5,766 nt of DNA from Caldilineaceae bacterium (GTDB lineage: Bacteria > Chloroflexota > Anaerolineae > Caldilineales > Caldilineaceae). The stretch covers positions 1-5,766 of the forward strand of contig JAAUPU010000237.1 of assembly GCA_012032975.1 (NCBI GenBank), read 5' to 3'. Below, piece by piece: positions 1 to 5,766 of this stretch. The position numbers were made by a program, and so were the translations under genes. The notes beneath the pieces were generated by a model, which had not been told where the DNA came from, made no database searches, and worked only from the letters and a program-made list of their open reading frames with translations. Within the stretch, counting starts at the first letter, position 1, and each line of letters opens with the position of its first letter.

Positions 1-547
1 GGCGGCGGCCATGCTCTGGCTCTGGATTTTCAACCCAGAATTCGGCTTGCTCAATACAATTTTGCGCACCATCGGCATTAACGGACCGCTCTGGCTGGGG
101 CATAGCCAGTGGGCGCTGCCATCGCTGATCCTCATGAGCCTCTGGGCGGTCGGCGGCCCTATGCTGATCTATCTAGCCGGACTACAGGGCATTCCCACCG
201 ATCTATACGAGGCAGCCGAAGTGGACGGCGCAGGTATGTGGGCCAAGTTCCGCGCGGTGACGCTGCCGTTGATGACTCCGGTGATCTTCTTCAACCTGAT
301 CATGAGCATGATCTTCGCGTTTCAAATCTTTGCCCAACCCTTCATCATGACCCAGGGCGGCCCGCGCTATGCCACGCTTTTCTATGTGCTCTATCTCTAT
401 CAGAATGCGTTCAAGTTCTTCCGCATGGGCTACGCCGCGGCGCTGGCCTGGGTGCTCTTCCTGCTCATCCTTGTGCTTACCGCGCTGGTGATCCGGTCAT
501 CGGCGCTCTGGGTCTTCTACGAGGGAGAATTACGAACGCGGCGATAG
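1..547 (+). CDS. ABC sugar transporter permease, MalF/UgpA type (5' partial)
   Basis: This is an inner-membrane permease subunit of a CUT1-type carbohydrate importer, which would pair with the second permease at 1725. The frame is open from base 2 (Ala-Ala-Ala before the Met at 11), so the gene starts upstream; the Met at 11 is internal. About 180 residues remain of a family that usually has about 290-310. Counting from the Met at 11, the EAA loop that contacts the ATPase is at residues 67-90 (EAAEVDGAG, then TLPLMTP; nt 209-280). Hydrophobic segments lie near residues 37-60, 87-110 and 142-163. The stretch MTQGGPRYATLFYVLYLYQ and the C-terminal ALWVFYEGE are typical of MalF/UgpA/LacF permeases. 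The substrate cannot be read from the sequence. The frame is intact through the TAG at 545-547. Confidence in the family is very high. Confidence 0.95.
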   Translation, partial: AAAMLWLWIFNPEFGLLNTILRTIGINGPLWLGHSQWALPSLILMSLWAVGGPMLIYLAGLQGIPTDLYEAAEVDGAGMWAKFRAVTLPLMTPVIFFNLIMSMIFAFQIFAQPFIMTQGGPRYATLFYVLYLYQNAFKFFRMGYAAALAWVLFLLILVLTALVIRSSALWVFYEGELRTRR

Positions 548-633
548 TCACAGCGACACAGAAATAGCCACGAAAGTCAGCAGCCATTGATGATTTCACA
601 GCAACGATTTTATGATGCCGGAAGGCGCTTGAG
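548..633 (+). other. Intergenic spacer with degenerate CACGAA repeat
   Basis: This 86-nt gap lies between the first permease and the PLP enzyme gene. It holds GAAATAGCCACGAAAGTCA (561-579), which resembles GAAATA plus CCACGAAGTCA at 3712-3733 in the other sizeable gap. I see no convincing terminator or promoter here, so co-transcription of the flanking genes is likely. The ATGs at 612 and 615 are out of frame with the downstream gene. Confidence 0.4.
620..633 (+). promoter_or_regulatory. Shine-Dalgarno for the PLP deaminase gene
   Basis: GGAAGG at 620-625 sits 8 nt before the ATG at 634, which supports that start over the out-of-frame ATGs at 612 and 615. Confidence 0.65.
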
Positions 634-1732
634 ATGACCGATCCGAAACTGAAAGCGGAATTGCGTTCGATGCTGGATGCCCAACCTCGCTATCGGGTGA
701 GCGTGTTGCCAACCCCATTGGTCGATCTGCCACGCTTCAGTGTGGCGGTGGGTGGTCCGCGCATCCTGATGAAACGCGACGACATGACCGGGCTGGCCTA
801 TGGCGGCAACAAAGCGCGCAAGCTGGACTATTTTGTCGGCGAGGCGGTGGCCCAGGGGTGTGACGTCTTCATCGGCGGGGGCGGCGCGGCCCAATCCAAC
901 CACGCGCTGATGTGCGCGGCCGCGGCGCGCAAAGCCGGGCTGAAGCCCGTCATCTTCGCCCGTGCAGGCTCGCACCACTACGAACTTCAGGGCGACTATC
1001 TGCTGACCAAGATGCTCGTCGATGGCGGCGTCTACCTCTACAACAACGACGATCTCGCCGGCAAGACGCACCGCTATCGGCCACAGCTGATCGACCTGAT
1101 GAACCAGGTGGCCGACGATCTGCGCGCCAAAGGTTATAAGCCGTACATCCTGTCCGGTTCTGGTCAACCTGCCGGTACGCTGGGCTATGTGGAATGCGCG
1201 CTGGAGTTGACCGAACAGTGCGAGCAACTGGAGATCCAGCCGGACTGGATATTTCTCACCTCGTCGGGCGGCGGGCAAGCGGGACTGCTGGTCGGCGCGC
1301 GTTTTTGCAACAGACCCACACCGTGGTCGGCTGTGCGCCGGCGCCCTATGGCAGCGACGAAGCGCGTTCTGCCAATGTGGCTGACCTGGCCAACCGCACC
1401 GCGCAGCACCTGGGTGCTGAAATGCACATCGAGCCAAGCGATGTGACCAACCTGGGCTACGGTGGTGAGGGTTACGGCGTCCCGTCCCAGGCCGGACTGA
1501 GCGCGCTACATCTGCTCGCGCGCACCGAAGGCATCTTTCTGGACCCGGTCTACACATCCAAAGGCGTCTCCGGTCTCATCGATCAGATTCAGAAGGGCGT
1601 GGTGGGCGCGGACGACACGTGATCTATATCCACACGGGCGGTCTACCGATCAACTTTGCCTACAGCAAAGAGTTGGCCGAAGGACTTGATTTGAGTCTGG
1701 ATTCGGATATCTTGCTCGGGTTGGATGACTGA
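634..1732 (+). CDS. PLP-dependent deaminase, D-cysteine desulfhydrase/ACC deaminase family (two frame breaks)
   Basis: This is a fold-type II PLP enzyme whose family breaks down D-cysteine (to pyruvate, sulfide and ammonia), 1-aminocyclopropane-1-carboxylate, or cysteate. Frame 1 runs from 634 to about 1306, frame 3 from about 1307 to 1619, and frame 2 to the TGA at 1730-1732. Adding one T to the T5 run at 1302-1306 and one G at 1619 gives a 366-residue protein; the family is usually about 325-340. In the repaired protein, KRDDMTG is at 47-53, GGNKARKL at 57-64 (K60 is the expected PLP lysine), QSNH at 87-90, SSGGGQAG at 210-217, EGYGVP at 279-284, DPVYTSKG at 304-311 and IHTGGLP at 333-339. 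HTGG rather than HLGG favours the desulfhydrase branch over true ACC deaminase, but the substrate is unproven. The gene lies between two sugar-permease genes and overlaps the second by 8 nt. Family assignment is firm; the exact reaction is not. Confidence 0.88.
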
Positions 1733-2615
1733 ATCCATGACGGCAAGAGCGACGTCATCGCAGAGGAAGCGGCCAAACTCATACAGCCTGCAACGCTTCA
1801 TTCGGCAGGCGATGATCTACGCGCTGATCGTGGGCGGCTCGGTCGTCATGTTCATCCCGTTGCTCTGGCTGCTCTCTTCCAGCTTCAAGGACAGCGGGCG
1901 CATTTTTCTTTACCCGCCCCAATGGATCCCCGACCCGTGGCGGCCCGAAAATTACATCAAAGTGTTCGAACAGATTCCATTCCTCCGCTTCTACTGGAAC
2001 ACGATCTGGGTCACCGGATTGGCCATGGCTGGGCAGATTCTGGCCGCCAGCCTGGTCGCCTTTGGCTTTGCCCGTCTGCGTTTTCCCGGTCGTGATCTGC
2101 TCTTTCTGATTCTTCTCAGCACCATCATGATCCCTTACCACGTCACTCTGATTCCGACCTTTGTCCTCTTTCGGCTGCTGGGCTGGCTGGATACCTACGC
2201 CCCACTGATCCTGCCCTATTGGCTGGGCGGCGGCGCGTTCTATGTCTTTCTGCTACGCCAGTTTTACATGCGCCTGCCGCTGGATCTGGACGATGCCGCA
2301 CGCATCGACGGCGCCAACACATTCGGCATCTACTGGCGCATCATCATGCCCCAGGCCAAACCCGCGCTAGGCGTGGTCGCCGTTTTCACTTTCTTGGGTC
2401 ATTGGAACGACTTCTTCAACCCGCTGATCTATCTCAACACGACCGACAAATACACGCTGGCGCTGGGCATCAACCTTTTTCGCAGCTATCAGACCACCCA
2501 GTGGAATCTGTTGATGGCGGCCAGCGTGATGGTCACTGCGCCCTGTATCGTGCTGTACGCCGTGGCCCAGCGATATTTCATTCAAGGCATCGTCTTCACA
2601 GGCATGAAGGGATAA
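1725..2615 (+). CDS. ABC sugar transporter permease, MalG/UgpE type
   Basis: This is the second membrane permease of the CUT1 importer, complete at 296 residues. After a short basic cytoplasmic N-terminus (about 1-27), six hydrophobic segments lie near residues 28-50, 92-117, 124-148, 158-180, 214-236 and 262-283. The EAA-type loop is DDAARIDGANTFGIYWRIIM at 189-208, followed by PQAKPA, the contact site for the ATPase subunit. GHWNDFFNPLIYL (225-237) and the C-terminal QRYFIQGIVFTGMKG are hallmarks of the MalG/UgpE/LacG group. The start at 1725 overlaps the last 8 nt of the preceding gene, which suggests translational coupling; an in-frame ATG at 1737 is an alternative and no strong Shine-Dalgarno decides between them. 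No frame damage is seen. The transported sugar is unknown. Confidence 0.95.
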   Translation: MTESMTARATSSQRKRPNSYSLQRFIRQAMIYALIVGGSVVMFIPLLWLLSSSFKDSGRIFLYPPQWIPDPWRPENYIKVFEQIPFLRFYWNTIWVTGLAMAGQILAASLVAFGFARLRFPGRDLLFLILLSTIMIPYHVTLIPTFVLFRLLGWLDTYAPLILPYWLGGGAFYVFLLRQFYMRLPLDLDDAARIDGANTFGIYWRIIMPQAKPALGVVAVFTFLGHWNDFFNPLIYLNTTDKYTLALGINLFRSYQTTQWNLLMAASVMVTAPCIVLYAVAQRYFIQGIVFTGMKG

Positions 2616-2619
2616 TTTG
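2607..2619 (+). promoter_or_regulatory. Shine-Dalgarno for the oxidoreductase gene
   Basis: AAGGGA at 2607-2612 lies inside the end of the preceding permease gene, 7 nt before the ATG at 2620. It favours ATG 2620 over the TTG at 2617 and indicates coupled translation. Confidence 0.65.
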
Positions 2620-3700
2620 ATGGCAAGTATTGGCGTCGGCATCTTGGGGCTTGGCCAGGGGAGGTCTCACCTCCAGGCTTTTCAGGCAATAGAAGGCTGC
2701 CAAGTGGTAGCTGTCTGCGACCTCGATCCACTGCTGCGCGAAAAGACGGCGCGGCAATTCGAGGTTGAGCGTCATTACGACGACTATGAGCAACTCTTGA
2801 CGGATAAGGCGGTCGACATCATCGTCGTGGCCACACCCGATCACTTGCACGGCCAACATGCCATCATGGCGCTGGAAGCTGGCAAGCACGTGCTCTCGGA
2901 GATTCCCATGGCGACGACGCTGGAGGAATGCCGGCGTATTGTCGAACTGACCGACCGCACCGGGCTGAAGTATCACATGGGCAATCAAGTGCGCTACGCC
3001 TTCTGCCTGCAAGACATCCAGAACATGATCGCCAATGGCGAATTGGGGGAAATATTCAACGGCGAAGGCGAGTATCTCCACGAAATGGGCGACATCGTCA
3101 ACCATCGCTCGGCCGATCACTGGCGCATCCACCCGGCCACGCCGCAGACGACGCTGCTCGGTGGCGGACCCCATGCTATCGATACATTGCGCTGGCTGAT
3201 GGGCGTGCGTTTTGTAGAGACCCAGGCCTATCACGCGGCCCAACCATCGAAGTGGAACACCATCCACACCACCGTGGCGATCTTCAAGGCAGACAACGGC
3301 GCCGTTGCCAAGGTCACGGTTTCGTATGGCATGGCGCGGCCCTACTGTCTCTACTACTCGGTCTACGGTAGCCAGGGCACATTTGAGCGCAGCCGCGATC
3401 AAGGCAGCCCGACAGATGATACCGTCAACTTTCTCTATCACAATCACCTCTCCGGCGCGCGGCGTATGATCCCGGTGACGCTGCCCAACTGGAACAATCC
3501 ACGCATCGCCCGTCGCTACGAGCCTGGGGCACGGCACCATGGAGATAGAGCAGTCCCAGGCATTCTTGCGCGCGATCAAAGAGGACACCGAACCGGCCAT
3601 CGGCCCGCGCGAGGCCGCGCGTTCGATTGCGGCTGGCATCTGCGCGCTGCAATCGGCAGACCAGGGCGGTGGGCGGATATCGATCCCTCAATTCGACTGA
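2620..3700 (+). CDS. Gfo/Idh/MocA family NAD(P)-dependent oxidoreductase (one frame break)
   Basis: This is a cytoplasmic dehydrogenase of the glucose-fructose oxidoreductase/inositol dehydrogenase family, expected to oxidise or reduce a sugar or cyclitol. The N-terminal Rossmann fold shows GILGLGQGRSH (8-18), VAVCDLDP (30-37) and VVATPDHLHG (69-78). The C-terminal domain holds GGGPHAIDTLRWLMG (181-195), where His185 and Asp188 match the usual active-site region. The common EKP motif reads EIP at 94-96, so the usual lysine is absent. Frame 1 is correct to about 3525. Removing one G from the G4 run at 3526-3529 joins YEPG to HGTMEIEQSQAFLRAI and a family-typical end (EAARSIAAGICALQSA) at the TGA 3698-3700, giving 359 residues. 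Without repair, the frame runs on to 3828 with a non-homologous tail. The start lies 4 nt after the permease stop. The family is certain; the substrate is unknown. Confidence 0.92.
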
Positions 3701-3848
3701 AGCCATTACAGGAAATAACTATCCACGAAGTCACACAAAAGTACACGAAGATCAAGGCTACGGCTTGGTGTTCCTTCGCGCCCAAAGGCAACCGCTTCGT
3801 GGATGCTTTCTATTTTGGATCCGCCTGAACCAGAAATGAGAAACGATT
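3701..3848 (+). other. Intergenic region holding an inverted repeat
   Basis: This gap contains no supported gene once the oxidoreductase frame is repaired. It holds CACGAAG copies and the inverted repeat described separately. I could not identify a convincing promoter, and no U-tract follows the repeat as expected for an intrinsic terminator. The next gene has only a weak GAGA-type ribosome site (about 3837-3841). Confidence 0.45.
3721..3804. repeat. Imperfect palindromic intergenic element
   Basis: ATCCACGAAG (3721-3730) and CTTCGTGGAT (3795-3804) are perfect 10-bp inverted repeats. Inside them, CGAAG (3746-3750) pairs with CTTCG (3774-3778), and ATCAAG (3751-3756) pairs with CTTGGT (3764-3769, one G-U pair) around a 7-nt loop, with a 4-nt bulge on one side. 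CACGAAG also occurs directly repeated at 3724-3730 and 3744-3750, 20 nt apart. The layout resembles REP-like or MITE-like intergenic palindromes. Its function is unknown: an mRNA-stabilising or attenuating structure between cistrons, or a dispersed repeat. Confidence 0.6.
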
Positions 3849-5548
3849 ATGCTACTGATCCACAACTCCGCCGATCCGCACGCACGCTACAGCCACTATC
3901 TGGCCGAGATTCTGCGGCTGGAGGGTTTTATGGACGCGGACGAGGCTGATTATGAGAAGGTCAACGCGACGACGCTTTCGGCGCACGATTTGGTGATCCT
4001 GCCGCGGCTGACCCCGACGATGGGCCAAGCCGAAGCGCTGCTCGACTATCTGGTTCAGGGCGGCAGTCTGATCGCGTTTTTGCCTGCGCCGAACCTGGCC
4101 CGCCGGCTCGGTTTGCAGGTGCTCTATCGTGGTATCGAGGCCGGATACCTTCACCTGGATTCTGCCGAACCCCTCAACCGCGGGTTCATCCATGACCCGC
4201 TGCAAATCATCGTCCCGGCGGTCGCCTGGGCCGCGCCAGCCGACAACGACGCGCGCGTCCTCGCGACGATTTCTGCTTCACGATCGCCCGCCAGTGGAGA
4301 GCACATCCCGGGCCTTATCGAGGTGCAGGTCGGTGCGGGGAAGGCTATTCTGTTTGCGTACGATCTCCCCCACGCGGTTGCCCGCTTGCGCCAGGGCGAT
4401 CCCGCCCACGCCGACCTGTCGTTCGGTGGGCTGGATGGCATATATCGCCCGAGCGAGTTGTTCGTCAACCAGCTTGCAGTCGAGCAGATGCGTCTGCCCC
4501 AGGCTGATCTCCAAACGGCGTGGCTGGCGCGGCTCATCGAAACAATGGCGCCGCGCCCGCGGCTCTGGTATTACCCGCAAGCCGAACAGCGCAGCGCGAT
4601 GCTGATGACCAGCGACGACGATTGGTCCTCGCTGGAGCAGTTCGAGGTGCTGATCGATGGGATGAAAAACGGAACGCCCATTGTTCGTTCTACGTCGTGC
4701 CGCAGACGAATCTTACCAGCGCACACATGGATCGATGGGAGCAGGACGGGCACACCTTCACCGTCCACCCGGCGTCGCAGGCTGACATCAAGTCGGGGCT
4801 GGCCCAGGAGGAAGAACAGCGCCATTTCGTACCAACGATGTTGCACGAGAATGTCGCCCGTCATCGCCGCGAATTCGATCGTAACCCGCGCACCATTCGC
4901 CAGCACGCGGTGCGCTGGTTCGGCTATGTGGAAGCCGCCCACCTCCTGGCGGAATTGGGCATTCTAATGGACCTGAACTATCTCAGTGTCCACCCCTTCT
5001 CTCTGGGCTATATGGCTGGATCGGGGCGGCCATTGCGTTTTGTCGAGACCGATGGCTCACTCATCGACTGCTACCAACAACCGACGCTATGGACAGAAGA
5101 GGTACTCATCCACCCACGGTTTGTCTTCAGTTTCAAATGGCCTGTGGAGCGTGCGCTGGCCGAAACCGCGCAGATTATCCAGGATGCGGCGCGCCGGTTC
5201 TACACGCCGGTGGCGCTCAACTCTCACCCGGTGAGCTTTGCCACCTATTCAAGCCCGCTCATCGAAGGATGTTGGGATGCCGCGCTGGCTGAAGGGATGC
5301 CCATTCTCTCCGCCGATGAGTGGCTGGATTGGACGGAGGCGCGCGATGGGGTGCGTATTGCGGCGGATGGCGAGGGTGGACTTGTTCTCAGCTCGCGGCA
5401 CGCCCTGACGGCGCTGACGGTGATGATGCCGCTGGAGTTGAAACTCAATGAAAATCAGTGCACGGTCAGCTATCAGAATTTGTGGGGGCGCGAGTATCGG
5501 GCCGCGACCTTTCGCAACATGCCCGCAGGAGCACGAATTCGTATCTGA
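3849..5548 (+). CDS. Two-domain protein: amidotransferase-like N-terminus plus NodB/polysaccharide-deacetylase-like C-terminus (one frame break)
   Basis: I recognise the fold types but not a named family. Adding one A to the A5 run at 4665-4669 (MKKRNAHCSFYVVPQT) joins both halves into 566 residues. Residues 1 to about 215 look like a class I glutamine amidotransferase/ThuA-like domain: LLIHNS start, HDLVILPRLTP (46-56), GGSLIAFLP (71-79) and GAGKAILFAYDLP (162-174). No catalytic Cys is evident there. From about 236 a deacetylase-like barrel begins: RLWYYP, then MTSDDDWS (253-260) in the place of the NodB TFDDG motif, HCSFYVVP (278-285), DGHTFTVHPAS (300-310), TIRQHAVRWFG (349-359), LNSHPV (457-462) and a terminal ADEWLDW (489-495). 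D257, H307 and H353 are possible metal ligands by inference; the standard HxxxH pair is missing. No signal peptide is seen, so a cytoplasmic role on imported sugars is likely. Stop is TGA 5546-5548. Confidence 0.75.
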
Positions 5549-5578
5549 GGGTTAGAGGACACACACGACGAAATATCG

Positions 5579-5591
5579 AAGGGGAAACGCC
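5579..5591 (+). promoter_or_regulatory. Shine-Dalgarno for the mannonate dehydratase-like gene
   Basis: AAGGGG at 5579-5584 lies 7 nt before the ATG at 5592, a strong site that fixes the start of the last gene. Confidence 0.65.
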
Positions 5592-5766
5592 ATGACGATC
5601 TACGAATTCGACCAACTTCCCATGCGCATTGCGGTCGGTCAGGTTCGCGAACTGACCGACGACGTGATCTTATTTACCAAGCAACTGGGCATTTGTGATG
5701 TCCAGTTCAACATGCTCAATGGCTCTCCCCATCTGCCCGGCGAAACCCACTGGAACTACATGGATC
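5592..5766 (+). CDS. Mannonate dehydratase-like (UxuA-type) TIM-barrel enzyme (3' partial)
   Basis: Only the first 58 codons lie in the window; the frame is open to the edge. The visible part reads MRIAVGQVRELTDD (11-24), LFTKQLGICDVQFNM (27-41) and then LPGETHWNYMD (48-58). This pattern (first beta strand, a 'KQLG' helix end, 'DVQ' strand, then LPG and W-x-Y before the next helix) matches the start of D-mannonate dehydratase-like proteins, which dehydrate D-mannonate to 2-keto-3-deoxygluconate in hexuronate breakdown. A related xylose-isomerase-like sugar isomerase or epimerase is the main alternative, because no metal ligands are yet in view. It follows the deacetylase-like gene by 43 nt and probably belongs to the same operon. 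Confidence 0.65.
   Translation, partial: MTIYEFDQLPMRIAVGQVRELTDDVILFTKQLGICDVQFNMLNGSPHLPGETHWNYMD

Noticed and set aside
610..1557. Long minus-strand open frame (315 codons) opposite the PLP gene
   Set aside because: Its translation is rich in Arg, His and Gln with no recognisable motifs; it is the GC-driven shadow of a conserved plus-strand gene.
2596..3639. Long minus-strand open frame (347 codons) opposite the oxidoreductase
   Set aside because: It lies entirely over strongly conserved plus-strand coding sequence and has no family features.
3701..3828. Arginine-rich C-terminal extension of the oxidoreductase as a real domain
   Set aside because: It arises only after the extra G at 3526-3529; the alternative frame gives a family-typical C-terminus and a stop at 3700.
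1302..4669. Programmed ribosomal frameshifting at the T5 and A5 runs
   Set aside because: A -1 slip would restore both frames, but no full X-XXY-YYZ heptamer is present, the PLP gene needs a second shift with no slippery run, and the oxidoreductase needs the opposite sign.
4520..5548. A separate gene starting near 4520
   Set aside because: The region 4520-4660 in that frame is a shadow of the upstream half of the same protein; the true content begins only after the A5 run.
5549..5591. Terminator between the two-domain protein and the last gene
   Set aside because: No GC-rich stem followed by a T run is present; the gap carries a strong Shine-Dalgarno site instead.
1..5766. CRISPR array, tRNA, rRNA, insertion sequence or defence system
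   Set aside because: No regularly spaced repeats, structural RNA motifs, transposase or nuclease sequences were seen; nearly all of the window is metabolic or transport coding sequence.

Overview
The window is GC-rich bacterial DNA with all genes on the + strand, closely packed and read as one probable operon for carbohydrate uptake and catabolism. Protein style (CUT1 sugar permeases, a Gfo/Idh/MocA oxidoreductase, a UxuA-like start) and CACGAAG-type intergenic repeats suggest a free-living saccharolytic bacterium. Chloroflexota is my best guess from general resemblance, at low confidence, because no marker gene is present.

Layout: (1) the 3' part of a MalF/UgpA-type ABC permease, 1-547; (2) a PLP-dependent deaminase of the D-cysteine desulfhydrase/ACC deaminase family, 634-1732, reading frame broken twice; (3) a MalG/UgpE-type permease, 1725-2615, overlapping the end of gene 2; (4) a Gfo/Idh/MocA NAD(P)-dependent oxidoreductase, 2620-3700, broken once; (5) a 147-nt gap with an inverted repeat; (6) a large two-domain protein, amidotransferase-like plus NodB-like deacetylase-like, 3849-5548, broken once; (7) the first 58 codons of a mannonate dehydratase-like TIM-barrel enzyme, from 5592 to the window edge.

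The four frame breaks are the most decisive observation. Each is repaired by adding or removing one base, three of them inside short homopolymers (T5, G4, A5) and one at an ACG|TG junction. After repair every protein is full length with family-typical C-termini. This points to sequencing or assembly indels rather than gene decay. The uncorrected reading of gene 4 also gains a false tail of over 100 residues.

Biologically, the two permeases would import a sugar or oligosaccharide (binding protein and ATPase lie outside the window). The oxidoreductase and the mannonate dehydratase-like enzyme fit oxidation and dehydration of a sugar or sugar acid, and the NodB-like protein could act on an acylated, perhaps N-acetylated, intermediate. 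The PLP deaminase lodged between the two permease genes is unusual and raises the speculative possibility of an amino-sugar-acid pathway.
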